DNA of 64,000 nt from Buxus sempervirens (Eukaryota > Streptophyta > Magnoliopsida > Buxales > Buxaceae): the NCBI GenBank assembly GCA_947561395.2, contig OX387192.1, positions 8,158,221-8,222,220 on the forward strand, written 5' to 3'. The notes under the pieces were generated by a model that saw only the letters and a list, made by a program, of their open reading frames with translations, was not told the DNA's origin and did not search any database. The translations under genes were made by a program, and so were the position numbers. Numbering within the stretch: position 1 is the stretch's first letter; every line of letters starts with the position of its first letter. Below are positions 1 to 11,258 of the stretch, piece by piece.

Positions 1-1040
1 AACATACCTCTATTCTTCATATACAAGGTAGATTCACTTTTGCTCTTCTTGAAACCCTTTTCATCAAAGTACCTATCAATTTCATTACACCATGCTCTTG
101 GAGCTTGCTTTAGCCCATAAAGCGCTTTCCTTAGCTTGTATACTTTCTCTTCTTCACCTTGAACAACAAATCCTTGAGTTTGCCCTACATATACCTCTTC
201 TTTTAACTCTCCATTCAAAAATTCTGATTTGACATTAAGTTGGTATAATGACCAGCCTTTTTGTGTAGTTAATGAAATGAGGTCTCTTACCATATCTAGG
301 CGGGCTACTGAAGCAAATGTTTCATTGAAATAAATACTGGACTGTTGTAAATATCCCTTGGCAACCAATCTTGCTTTATTTCTTTGCACCAAGCCATCCA
401 CATTATATTTTACCTTGTAAATCCACTTCATTCCAATGATTTCCTTGTCTCTTGGCCTCTCAACTAGCTCCCATGTCTTGTTATTCTCAGTTACTTTAAT
501 TTCTTTTTCCATGGCTTTCTTCCAATACTCTTCCTTTATTGCTTCTTCAAAATTTTTTGGTTCAACGATACAAAAGTTGCATCTTGCATAAATATCATCA
601 AAGTTTCTTATTCTTATCGGGCTCGAGCTTGGTAATGAAGAACTTGAGCTTGGACATGTTGATGGGCTTGATGGTGCATCTGAACTAGATGAAGATTGAG
701 AACCTTGATTTGATTTTGATGAGCTGTTTTTGTTAAACAATGGTCACCAGAACAAATTTTTCTTCATGTTTGATTTCCTTCCAATTCGACTTGGCCTTTC
801 CATCAAATATGACATCTTGGCTAATGATCATCTTCTTTGTTCTCAAGTTGTACAACATATAGCCTTTTGATATTGAGCTATAGCCGACAAAAATGCACTT
901 TTCACTTGCTTCATCTAGCTTTTATCGCTTCTCCTTAGGAATTTGAGAGTAGCAAACACATCTAAGTACTTTAAAATACTTCATCGATGGCTTTCTTTCA
1001 CTCCAAACTTTGCAAGTTAGTTTACATTGAGCGGTCTTCA
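1..1040 (-). pseudogene. Ty1/copia pol fragment (end of integrase region plus 5' part of reverse transcriptase)
   Basis: Read on the minus strand, this stretch gives typical copia polyprotein text. From 1040 downward there is the region after the integrase core (KCIFVGYSS, KGYMLYNL), then a serine-rich linker near 620-720, then the reverse transcriptase start (WIYKVKYNVDG, ARLVAKGY, ALYGLKQAPRAW). The catalytic YVDD motif would lie just beyond the left edge of the window, so the element continues outside. Breaks are visible: a stop at about 917-925 (KEKR then stop), and a stop with loss of frame near 735. It is therefore dead. The family call is firm; the exact lineage is not determined. Confidence 0.88.
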
Positions 1041-2116
1041 TATACAATAGGGACTCATTTCAGATTTAGCTTTACTGGTGAGGCTCACATAAGGAGGTTA
1101 TCCCTGTATGTGGTGATAAGTGGCTACCCCATGATGTGAGTACATGTCAACTCCATATTTCGAGATTTAGTATGCTGGTATGTGAGTTCTTGCACAATAA
1201 GTCGATGTCCAGGGCTCCATATTTTTAGATTGATTTGCTGCTGGTATGTGAGTGTTTACTGGCTTCACTCATAGGTCGTAAGGTGGGATAGTGAATGCAA
1301 AGTGGTTACTCAAAGACTTATTTACTTCACGAGTCCTACTAATATTATTATGCATTGGTTTATATTATGATTTTAGTATGGTATTGCTCTTGAAACAATG
1401 AGAATTATATGGTTGATTATCCACATTCAATGATTTAGCTTGCCTGTATGTTGAGGAGTACATTGAGGTATTTGGCCGTGATTGGCCGGCATTGTTTTCT
1501 TTCACATTATTGATTTGTCTTGAGCTGTTATGGATTGATTTTATTTGATTTATGGTTTGGTTTATCTATTGAGATTCTTATCGTTTAATTAATCGTTTAT
1601 TTTGCTGAGCATGAAAGAAAGTTATTTTTGTATATGAACTGTTTATACATGCATGTGCTGTTTACTGGGATATTTATATCTCACACCGCATTTTGTTTTA
1701 TTTTTAGCCAATCCACGTGAGGACGTGACAGGGGTTAATCATCAGAGAGGAGAGATTCTTAATTTTGTAGCTGAGGATTATTATTATCCAAACGAGATTA
1801 CTTTTTTTTTATTTGAGGTTATTGTTATGGTTTGACCTTATATTGATGGATTTATTATTTGACTTGTTTATGAGAGAGAGAGTTTAGTTTTACTCATTTG
1901 TTACCAGACTTAGAGATTATTTTTATTTATATGGTTTGACTTTATTTGGAGACCATGCTTATGTTTATTTGATTAATTGAATTTTATTTCTACTCTCTGA
2001 CATTAATTGGAATTGTATAATTTAATTGTCTTGTATTTAGTTGCTTTGGCCCATAGTAGAACTTTGGGTATGGATTTGGTGCATGTTTTGCATAGACCCG
2101 GATTCAGGGCATTACA
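1041..2116 (+). mobile_element. Degraded LTR related to the Tekay-like LTRs of this window
   Basis: The 3' part (about 1640-2116) follows the same plan as the two intact Tekay-like LTRs: a GCATGCATGTGCTG word, a weak hairpin around GATATTTATATCTCA, a pyrimidine-rich stretch ending TTTTTAG, a short acidic reading frame (PREDVTG ... EDYYYP), and an end ACCCGGATTCAGGGCATTACA. No clean left end is seen and the sequence is much diverged from the other copies. I infer an old LTR or LTR fragment. The start given is simply where copia coding stops. Confidence 0.5.
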
Positions 2117-2431
2117 TGTGTCTTTGGTTCTCAAGTTGAGTTGTAAGGTCATTGTACTCACTAAAAATCTGTTGGCAAAATTTCAGAAAGTAAGATAATG
2201 CATGTGACAATAGAGACTTGCTTTTCAGTTATAAATGATCTAGAGATGAACAAGAGATTTGAGATCTGTTGAACAGATAAAAATAAAAATGCGATAAACA
2301 CGATGACTAAGTTGAAGCTCTTCTCTTCATATTGCTAGACAGATTTACTACTTCAGATCTAAATTTTCAACAAATTGTTCGAAAAAAAACAAAGGAGACT
2401 TGGCTTTTCTCTATCTAACTCATAGGTTAGT
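2117..2431. other. Intergenic stretch without recognisable feature
   Basis: AT-rich sequence with no coding, repeat or RNA signal that I can recognise. It lies between the degraded LTR and a copia-like LTR fragment. Confidence 0.5.
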
Positions 2432-2898
2432 GTTGGAGAATTAGCCGTAAATAATTTGATAACAGGAAAACAAATAAATAAATAAATATCGCAAACCACC
2501 ACCGAGAAAGATGGCATCGATATTTTACGTGGTTCAACCAAATTCTTGCTTATGTCCACAAGGCGTGCTCCAGTCACCTTCTTCACTATTGAGAAAAATT
2601 GCGTACAATGGTACAAGCTCACCACTAGAATTTTGTATTCTAAACCCGAGCTAATTTTACAACTTTATACCTTATTCAATTTTCAACCCTCAATAAATAA
2701 AGAAGATAGAGTTACAAAACTCTCAAAAACTCACACTCCAATTGCACCACATCTCTCTGATTGCACCTCACTTCTTAGGCAAAACCAATTGTGAGGGAAT
2801 AAAGGAATAAGCCTATTTATAGGAATTTTTGGGTTGTTGGTGCATCAAATGTGCTACGACTCCTTTTTTACTATTATGAGGCTTTAAAGTTTCTTTGT
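2432..2898 (-). mobile_element. Partial LTR of a copia-like element (minus orientation), cut by an Ogre-like insertion
   Basis: It begins TGTTGGAGAA, which is the reverse complement of an LTR 3' end. It contains the phrase TACGTGGTTC common in plant copia LTRs and a minus-strand TATAAATA box at 2814-2821. A second copy of the same repeat lies at 21226-21626: both share the block around AATAAATAAAGAAGA, the paired CAATTGCACC motifs and the TATA region. The left copy is interrupted exactly at 2898/2899 by an LTR starting TGTAGACACC. Lineage is inferred only from general appearance. Confidence 0.55.
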
Positions 2899-4475
2899 TG
2901 TAGACACCCCAAAATTGCACGATTTTCGATAAATCTTGAAGAAGAAAAATATTTTATTATAATTTTCAATTCTTAGCATTGGATTTGAGATCCTCAACCC
3001 ATTTGAATCTAAAACCGCAAAGGAAAAGGCCCAGATTCAATCTTTTGTGCAAAGTCAAACTTTTCCGATTGAATTTTGTTGACTTTTGACCCCAAAAAAT
3101 GAAATATTTTTTAAGGCAAGATTTCAAGATAATTTTTTCCGATAATCAAGTTTTTGGCAATGTTACTATGTTACTGCATAAATGAATTTTTTGAGCCTTT
3201 AAATCTTGACAGATACCTTAGTATTAACATGTTGAATCTTTTTACCGGACCTGAAAAATCGGAATTTAGCCTTGAACTGGAAAGTTGACTTTTTATTCAC
3301 TTGGAATTTGGTTCTGGAACTATTTTTAATGGATTCAAATTGGGGGGGATGTTTGCTTATTTACATGTCATATCTTAAGTAAATGAAGATTAAAAAATAC
3401 GAGGACATTTACTTAAATGATATTACATGTAAATAAGTATTGCCTGAGTCAAAAACCCAAAATAAATCAAGAAAAAGTGATGTCCGCATATATACTGCGG
3501 TTTTGGCTAATTTTGTCCTGACCGCATACAAGGTGCGGTTGAGACCGCACATATAGTGCAGTTGTGTAAGACCCTTATTTTTTTGGTAAGTTTTATTGTT
3601 TGTTTATTTATTTATTCTTATATATATAACTGTGTTTATCAGGTGATTTTGTGGTTCGAGGGCTTAGCCCATACTCGTATGTACAGGAGTTATATAGCCA
3701 TTTTTCTGAAAAATCGTATTATTATCATTATTATTATTAAAGTATAGTTGTGTGCTTATTAACGTAAATGGATGCGGAACATGTAGTGTTTCCGGTGGGC
3801 AAGCATGCATAGGATCAAGGGGTTAAAAGGGTTGATCGAGCGGCGTATGCATCTCGCAAGGTAAATGTACAAATAGGGAAAGTAGGGTTTTGGGTTTAAA
3901 CGAAATACGGGTATTACTTACGGAAACATTTTTTCGCTAGTCTGAGTATCCGGAGAATTGAGCGATTTCGGCTGGAGTGGCGATTAGGGCTCTGCTCGTG
4001 AAGAACAAGCATCGCAAGGGCTAAGGGAAGGATTTTGGAGTTTAACTTCAGTGGGTTATCTCTCTCTGCTCGAGAAGTTTTGTTTGGAGAGATTTTTCAT
4101 TCGCGTGCGTGGCCGGAGTGGTGATCGGCCGAGGTTTTGATATAGTCGGGAATAAGCGCATTCAGCATTCAGGTGAGTAGCACTGATTTACAACTGGGTT
4201 TTGTGTTTGAGGTTTTCGTGAGCTTATTCTGATGCATGTTTTGTATCTTAAATGATGTATGAGTTTTCTGGTTTTCTGGTTTTCTGGAAATGACATGAAC
4301 AGAGTTCGGAGATTGAATTTTATCATTTATTTAAAAGTGTTTAGATTAAATCCAAATATGGTTGGGAAGTCTTCTGGGAGTATTAGGAGTGTAGTGGAAC
4401 AATTACAGAGATAAACAAACCGGCCAGTCATGTAGATCTTGGAATAACAGAGAAATGAAAATCACAGGGGGTATC

Positions 4476-4740
4476 CGCTCACCTCGCGCTCACCGGCGCT
4501 CACCTAAGAGGTAGGCGCCCCGTTAAATACTACCCACCGCCGAGCTCACACCCGTCTGGCGCTCAGCTCGCGCTCAGTAGAAAACCCGGCGCTCATCTCG
4601 CGTGAATCTCGCGCCCACCTCACGCCCGTCTCGCGCTCAGCTCGTGCTCACCTAGCGTCGAGTGAGCGCTAGGTCTATTTTTACCTGTTTCCTTACCGCC
4701 GACCGGCACTCACCTCGCGTCCACTTCAGGAAGTGAGCGC
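4476..4740. repeat. CpG-rich GCGCTCACC array in Tekay-like LTR copy A
   Basis: About 265 bp of degenerate repeats of CGCGCTCACCT and its complement, strikingly CpG-rich within AT-rich surroundings. Paired segments include 4495-4519 (GGCGCTCACCT facing AGGTAGGCGCC) and 4651-4673 (CCTAGCG facing CGCTAGG, 7-bp perfect stem). The same array occurs at the matching place in the copy at 55473-57877. Confidence 0.8.
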
Positions 4741-5344
4741 AGACCCTATTTTGCTTACTGAATTGGAGATTTGATTTAACTAAGAGTATTTGGGTTACTT
4801 GAGGGTTAAACCACTTCACTATTCACTTGTTTGGGAACCCTGGGAATCTATTTTGCCTAGGAAATTATTAGAGGAAAATTTGGTGAACTTCTTAAAAGCT
4901 TTCAAGTTGAGTTTAGGTTATTTATGAGTGTTGTGCCGGATATCAAACCACTAAGAGTTACTAGTTACATTTCCTCTGTTTTATACACTGTTTTGATTGA
5001 GGAGTTATTCTATTCTGGTTTCACTTGTTTGGAAACTTTAAATGTATTGTAAAGATTTCCTTGGTATGAATGAATTGAGTTTTACTTCCAAATGACATGT
5101 GTTACGGAAATGAGAAAATACTGAAAGTACTTGAGGTACTGCTTGGTCCAGAGGGACAGGTGATGAATTGTGATGAGTTTTACATGATGTGGAATGAATG
5201 GTTTTATTTTGATATTGGAATTGAGATTATACGATGTTTTACTGTTTTGGTCTAGCTTGTCCTGGATCCAGATGTTTAAGCTTAGTAATGTGATGTTATT
5301 GTTGGTTGTTGGAATTGCATGGCCTTGTGTGTTGCCACGACCGG

Positions 5345-5475
5345 TGTAGAGCAGCCAGAAACCCTGAGTAGGCCTGACATGCAGAAACCCGGGGAGTAGG
5401 CCTGCATTGGATGACGAAACCCTGAGTAGGCCGTCATTTCAGAGTATCCGAAACCCTGAGTAGGCCGGAACTGTG
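5345..5475. repeat. CCCTGAGTAGGCC minisatellite (about four units)
   Basis: Units of roughly 35 bp centred on GAAACCCTGAGTAGGCCG. Copy number differs between LTRs: about four here, two at 57232-57292, about four in inverted form at 11540-11662, and two diverged ones at 61048-61112. This is a variable-number repeat confined to this LTR family. Confidence 0.8.
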
Positions 5476-5752
5476 TACATGGAGGTGTTGAGTGTCTACT
5501 TGGCATGCTTAATTTATCAACTAAACGATAGTCATGACATTGACCAATCGATGTGTTGCCGTACTTAACTGAGATGTGATTTGTTTGATTAGAACAAGTC
5601 TTGATTTTGATTTGAGAATTTATGTTGGTTGTTTAACCGTATTCGGTGTTTGTCGATGCATAGTTTAAATTGTGATCAACTATTTCTGCATGCATGTGCT
5701 ACTCGCTGAGATATTCGTATCTCACTCCGTTGTTTGTCTTGTTTGTTTTTCA

Positions 5753-5830
5753 GATACTCGTGGTGAGGCGATTACTGAGGTAGATTCTGCTGAGGCTTAT
5801 AGGGAGGAGGATTACTATTACCTTCCTTAG
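5753..5830 (+). CDS. Conserved 26-codon frame in the LTR (possible 3' exon of a spliced LTR transcript)
   Basis: The frame follows a polypyrimidine tract and CAG (5751-5753). It reads DTRGEAITEVD through REEDYYYLP and stops at 5828-5830. The same frame without indels is found at 57555-57632 and, on the minus strand, at 11181-11258. Between this copy and 57555-57632 I count three synonymous and two amino-acid-changing differences. There is no internal ATG, so translation would need an upstream exon; a donor-like AG-GTGAGT lies at 4173. Function is unknown. It could be a chance frame in a structurally constrained part of the LTR. Confidence 0.35.
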   Translation, partial: DTRGEAITEVDSAEAYREEDYYYLP

Positions 5831-8324
5831 ACTAGTAGGTTATCTGTTCTGAATTTGAGAACTTTGAATTAATTGAGATGTATTAAAGTTTAATTGGGGT
5901 TGAACCATACGATTCTAGTTCAGTTTAAATGTTACAATTTTGCATAAATGGAAATGTGCACTCTGTCAGGTTATAGCTATATGATTATCCAGCGATCATA
6001 AATTGATTAACGATCCTTGCCTAACCTCCGTGAGACGTGTTATATCTTTATTGAACAACACAGATCCGGGGCGTTACAGGTTGAGTTCACGCTTTGTGCA
6101 TGCGCACAAGTGGGCTGCCAGGTGGCCCTGGCCGTTAAGCCGCGCCAGCAGCAATCATGAGGTGTAACTGAATTTCGACCGCAGTAAGTGTGCAGTTTTC
6201 AAGGGGTTTTGCCATGACCGCATTCAGAGTGCGGTTTTGTCTAAACCGCACTATGTATGCAGTTGCGGTCATTTTGCACATTTGCGGAAAGGCTCGAGAT
6301 CTGAGCCTTAGTTACGCATCTTACCTCTTTCTGGGAGACATGATCTCCCTGTTTTGCCCTCCGAAACTTGTAGAATTACATCAATTCATGCCTTTAATTT
6401 GAATTAAAGTAATCTAGAAGCATTTATTGGCCTACCCTTGGGTCTTTTATACCCTTGGCTATGCCTATAAATAGAGAGGTCCTCCTCTTGCAAATGGCTG
6501 CTCATCTAAAGTTAGAAGAGCTCTTGAAGAAGAAGGGAAACTCTGCCCAATTCTCCACTCAAGTGTCCAAGCTACCAAGGTAAGGCTATTCACTTGTTTC
6601 TTCTTCTTTCTAATTACATTCCAGCACTCTCTCTTTCTACCTTTCTGTAGTATAAGGTCATTGCTTGTGCTTGCAACCCCAAACCACTTCTAAAGTACCT
6701 AAGAATCCTCTCTAACCGTAAAACGTGAAGAGAGAGCTTGGGGAAACAGATGATGGCATGGACCTTCTAGGCTTAGAACCATCCTGTGATGAAGAGCTTG
6801 CATATTCATTGTTTTGTATATGTGGTTGTTGTCCTGGAGTGATGTTATTTTAAACCTAGAGAGAACAATGTGATCTATGCTCTCTATAGCATTTGATCCC
6901 CGTTTGCTCCTAGAAATCTGGCTTCCTACACAATCACACACGTTTCACTTCTTTTTGTCAAGAATAGGCTTAGATCTTGATTCACCATGCTCAATATGGT
7001 AAATCTAAGATCCATTGACCTTAGAGTAAATTCTTAAGACTTCATGAGAGTATTCTAGTGATTTCAAGCCAATTTAGTTGAATCCATTGCACACATGCAC
7101 TGGTTTTGCTTTTTTTTACTCAAGGTTTTCAAATCTGGACAGCACCTGTACCCTGTCTTAGAACACTCATAACTTCATCATCCGGATGAATTTTTGAGTG
7201 ATTCCAAAAACATGTGATAGGTGGATATGTCTAATATGTGTATGAAAAATTCGGCAATTTATATGGAATGGATTTTTGACACCATCTGATCAAATTTGGC
7301 AGGCCAGTTCAGATCAGATTACTGAACTTGTCACTTTGATCGAGCACCATTAGCTCATTTTAACTCCGATTTAAGTGATTTTAATCTCTGTGTTTTCCTT
7401 GTTGAGTCTATTTTCAAATCAAACTAGTTTCAAGAGTTTTTACTTTGATTTGTGTCTTGTGTATTTGATTGACTCAGAGCTGCTCAGTAGTAGATTTCAG
7501 AGTCAATCTGTGATCCTCTAGGAATGTTTGAGAGGTCACACAAGTCACAAATGGATGGAGTTTTGTATGAGGCTATTTCATTTGAAATATGGCACCTCAT
7601 ACTTCATTCATGCAAGTTTTTAAGGATTTATATGAAGCCAATCTCCACAAATAGAATTTCAAAATTGGTTACTCGCCGCTTTTCCAGATTTACAGCAGTA
7701 GATTTGATGGAGTATTTCTCTCTCGTTTTAAATCGAATTGAGCTGATTTTTTTATTGAGTCTTCTACTTCATATTAGCTCTCTATTGGCTTTATTTTCAT
7801 TTGATTTGAGTTTAAATCAAAGGATTTATGATTGATCAAAGTTTTCAAGCTAATGTAGCTTCACCTCTTATTGATTTTTCCAGATTTATTTTGGTTTGAT
7901 TTTCTTCAATCTTTACTTTGATTTTTTACCTGATCATGATGTCCTAGAGGTGATGCACTCATGGAGAGAGTCCAGGATCAATGGGACTACTCTTATGAGA
8001 AAATCACACAAGTGTTCGTTCCTTTTTAAGCCTTTTTTTTTAGTGATGTTAATTAGCAAGCAATTATTTGAGCATGAGCAGCATATGGCAACCAACTTGT
8101 GTGGATGAGTGGGGGTGCCTAACACCTTCCCCTACTCTTAACCCAACCCCCTTACCTGATCTCTGGATATAACCATGAATTAGAGCCACTTAGGCTCTAT
8201 TCTTACATTTTTATGATCCCTTTGGTGCCCATTCACACCTTAACTTGAATGGTGGTGACTCCAAACTTTTTTAAACCCCGCGTGATGATGAGGAAGTCAT
8301 CTAGGTGATTTTACATGTCTCACA

Positions 8325-10930
8325 ACTGGCGACTCCGCTGGGGACTAGTGGAATTGAGCCATGACTTGATTGCTTGTTCATGTTTTGTTGATTTTATTGA
8401 TTGCTTGCTATTTTGTTTGCTTCTAATAAGTATGATTGATCTGTTTGCATCTATTTTTAGAGGATATGTGATCTATGAGAATAGGGCATGTGGGTTGTAT
8501 AGGTTTGGTTGGACTTAGAACCATGTTTATTAGATTTATCATGTCAAATCAATTTTTTTTGTCTTGTTACCATGATATCATGCCTTGGTTCAGATTTTAA
8601 TGACATGTGTTGATCATAAGCATAATGAGCATGAAATCTGAATTTTGGTGGTTGTTTTGAATGTTTAAGCATGATTACCATGATTGGTTCTCTCTTTGTA
8701 TAATAACATGCTTACATGCTTGAATGATGTTGGGGAATACATGATTATTATGAGCATGCTTAGGTATTAACTACCTTGTTTATTTGTGTATATGCTTCAA
8801 TTATGATCTCTTTATCATGCCTTGGTGAATGTGGTTGTGTATGGATGGCTACGAAAAAGGGTGGCAAGGGTGGGACGTTGTAATGAATGTTTCCCAATCT
8901 TTTCAAATGCACTTGTGCACCTTTTTCTATTTTTTACATAGCCTACGTATCACCTATAGGAAGTTGAACCCGAATGTGTGTAGTTTGGCGCATCGAGGTC
9001 GTTACTTTGGAAAGCGAAATTGAAAACTTTCACCTTAAAGCTTTGAGCCAATGATGTGATGACATTTGTGGATCTTGAATTCTGGTCATAGACTACACTT
9101 GAGATCTAAGTTGCCATTTAAGCCAAAACCCAAAACCCCTACGCTTGAAGGTGGAGAAACATGTTTTCAGCCAAAGTAAACAATTACGATGGGGAAATAG
9201 GTTTGTAATTGAGGTAAGGCCATTTTGCATGGTTCACATGGCCTGAGGTATGATATGGATACTATTTTTGAAGGTAAACACAAGGAAACAAGGTAATTTC
9301 AGTTTTATTTTTAAACACATGCTTTCATACTTTGTAAAATCATGTTCATGGTGTCCATATGTTGGGGTATCATTTTTCCCAAGGGATTGCTATATCCTAG
9401 GATAGGTGTAGCCCATAGGAAGAGTTTTAACTCTTCTTAGATGTCATTCTACCCAAATGTCCATAGGAGGCAACCTAAGGTTCAAAATACATGCATTTGG
9501 TGTCTATTGTTGGAGGGAGCATATGCCTTCCTTTGTGTGAATGCTACTAATCCTCTTTTTGTAGGAAAATTGAATGGGAATTACATCCAAGAGGTGCTAG
9601 TACAGAAGGCAATTTTTGTAAATAGGATAGGAATTTTATTTTCTTTTGAAAGCCCAAGAAGGCGAAGTTGTAATCTTATTTCATGCCCTTGAAGGCAAAT
9701 TTGTATTTTTCCTCTTTTCTATAATAGGCTTACATTTCTGTGGAAGGCATGAGAAGTCTTTTGTATATGTGTATGATGTATTTGTTATCAATTACCTATG
9801 GTTCATTACTACACATGCATTGTTGCAACACTTGAAGTGTCAAAAGTCCAATTTGGGACAGTTCAGAAGCCACCCAATGGTGAACAAGGAGTTTGTACAA
9901 GTAACCAAACTGATAAAATCAATTGGGAAAAGAAAAAAAAATTTGAAAATCTGTTTCTGGTTTAAAACCGCTCTGATTCTGCAGTTTCAAGCACTTTTAA
10001 CTCTGTTCGCAGAGCATGTGCGGTTGAAGCCAAACCGCTCTGAGTATGCGGTTTTAGACTTTAAATAAGCTCCAGCCATCTTTAACAAGCAAATCTGGTT
10101 TCTATTAATCTATGAATGATATGAACAGATAACCAGGAATTCTAGAAGGATAAATGGCATTTAAATCTTTCCAAACTCATCCAAATCAAAGAGTTAAGAT
10201 CATTTTAGGCAATTTTCACCTAAATTGAACAATTGGCTTAACTAAAGGGTGCAAATGACAAAGTAAAAGCCTGTTTAAATCAGAAACCAAGTCAAGCACC
10301 TCAATTTTAGGGTTAAGCCCGTATTAGGCAATTTTCACCTAATTCGAGCATCTAACCCATCTTAATGGGAGCAAAGGGTTAAAGGAAAATTGGTTTAAAC
10401 TAATAAACCTAATCACACTTCAACTTTAAGAATTGAACATGGAAATAACACTAGGCTTTCAAGACATGTTTTAAGCTTAAGCTTTGAAGTGTAATTCAAT
10501 TTAAAGAAAGGAAGCTCAACCCATGTCTTCTCCAAAAGAGCAAATCCCAATCGAAAATCTATCTTTAATAAGAAGTCTTTAATCATAAAGTGTTCAAACT
10601 TTTAAGATTTCTCCCAAAGAGCAATTTGATTTGCAAATCGTGGGTCACTTGGAAACCATTGAATTCCAAGCAATTAATCATTCAAAAATCAAATAAATCA
10701 TCTCTTTAAAGCAACTTGAGTTTCTTTTTAACTCAAACACTTAATAGAAGGTTCAAAATTATTTTAGGCATCTTAAAACCCTGGAATTTCAGAAAATCAA
10801 TTCATAGGACCTCTGAAAGCCTGAAATTTCAGAATATATCTCTTGGGCCATCTATAAGCCTTTAAATTATAGACATATATATTGGGCTGTAAAAGCCTCT
10901 GAATTTTAAACACAACCTTTTTGGGCCGTC
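8325..10930 (+). mobile_element. Untranslated 5' internal region of the Ogre/Tat-like element, starting with its primer-binding site
   Basis: TGGCGACTCCGCTGGGGAC at 8327-8345 lies 2 bp after the LTR end. From memory it resembles the tRNA-Arg-type primer-binding site of Ogre/Tat elements. The following 2.6 kb has no long frame, as expected of the long 5' leader of such elements. It contains the phrase CCTACGTATCACC (8943-8955), a ~119-bp imperfect repeat around TTAGGCAATTTTCACCT (10205 and 10324), and three ACCGC/GCGGT palindromes at 9967-9985, 10006-10024 and 10034-10052 that repeat the stem word of its own LTR. It is cut at 10930/10931 by the inverted chromovirus. Confidence 0.65.
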
Positions 10931-11180
10931 TGTAACACTCCGGATCCGTGTTGTTCAATAAAGGTATAGCACATCTCACGGGGGTTAGGTATGGGCCCAT
11001 GACTCATATGATCGCTGGTTTAATCATATGAGTATTTCAATCAGAGTGCAACAACTATCAATTAGGAAGCATGGTAAAAATATTTGATTAAAGGGACATC
11101 AACCAAAATCTGCATATCATTTATTACAATTACCCAAATCCATCCAATCAATATCTCAATCAAAGAATAAACCTACTAGT

Positions 11181-11258
11181 CTATGGAACGTAGAAATAAT
11201 CCTCCTCCCTATAGGTGTTAGTAGGATCTACCCCAGCAATCGCCTCACCACGAGTATC
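11181..11258 (-). CDS. Third copy of the 26-codon LTR frame
   Basis: On the minus strand, a CAG (11258-11260) is followed by a frame reading DTRGEAIAGVDP, then REEDYFYVP and a TAG at 11181-11183. Its length is identical to the copies at 5753-5830 and 57555-57632. Compared with the 57555 copy there are several synonymous changes (GAA/GAG, GAC/GAT, TAC/TAT, CCT/CCA) and conservative ones (Y/F, L/V). A donor-like GTGAGT on the same strand is at 18612, but two later solo LTRs now separate it from this exon candidate. Confidence 0.3.
   Translation of the reverse strand, partial: DTRGEAIAGVDPTNTYREEDYFYVP

Larger units (their letters stand above)
3565..6078 (+). mobile_element. Solo LTR of a Tekay/Del-like chromovirus ('family 1', copy A)
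   Basis: The 2514-bp unit starts TGTAAGACCC and ends GGATCCGGGGCGTTACA-like (GATCCGGGGCGTTACA), flanked by AGTTG (3560-3564) and GGTTG (6079-6083), a 5-bp target duplication with one mismatch. It matches the solo LTR 55473-57877 along its whole length and the minus-strand LTR 10931-19274, which is attached to a chromovirus pol end. Landmarks in order: TATATAG near 3690, a splice-donor-like AG-GTGAGT at 4173, a CpG-rich GCGCTCACC array (4476-4740), a CCTGAGTAGGCC minisatellite (5345-5475), a TTCG-loop hairpin (5707-5724), an acceptor-like TTTTTCAG (to 5753) and a 26-codon frame (5753-5830). No internal domain remains, so it is a recombination product. Confidence 0.9.
3484..6263. repeat. Palindrome cluster ACCGCA/TGCGGT in family-2 LTR copy A (interrupted)
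   Basis: Six imperfect inverted repeats, each 17-19 bp (6-bp arms, ~7-bp spacer), at 3484-3500, 3521-3539, 3544-3562, 6178-6196, 6217-6235 and 6245-6263. The Tekay-like solo LTR 3565-6078 was inserted between the third and fourth. The arms vary slightly (TGCAGT for TGCGGT) but keep pairing, with G-T wobble in places. The cluster sits ~585 bp from the LTR start, the same place as the CCGACA/TGTCGG cluster in copy B. Confidence 0.7.
2899..8324 (+). mobile_element. Ogre/Tat-like 5' LTR ('family 2', copy A), split by a solo LTR
   Basis: The LTR starts TGTAGACACCCC and ends ATGTCTCACA, followed directly by a primer-binding site. Without the nested 3565-6078 element and its duplication it is about 2.9 kb. 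It is homologous to the inverted solo LTR at 12174-15144: the first ~590 bp and the last ~150 bp match clearly. A TATA box (TATAAATAG) is at 6466-6474. Short hyphenated palindromes of the type ACCGCA-n7-TGCGGT lie at 3484-3500, 3521-3539, 3544-3562, 6178-6196, 6217-6235 and 6245-6263, upstream of the TATA box. The other target-site duplication cannot be seen because the rest of the element is lost. Confidence 0.75.
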
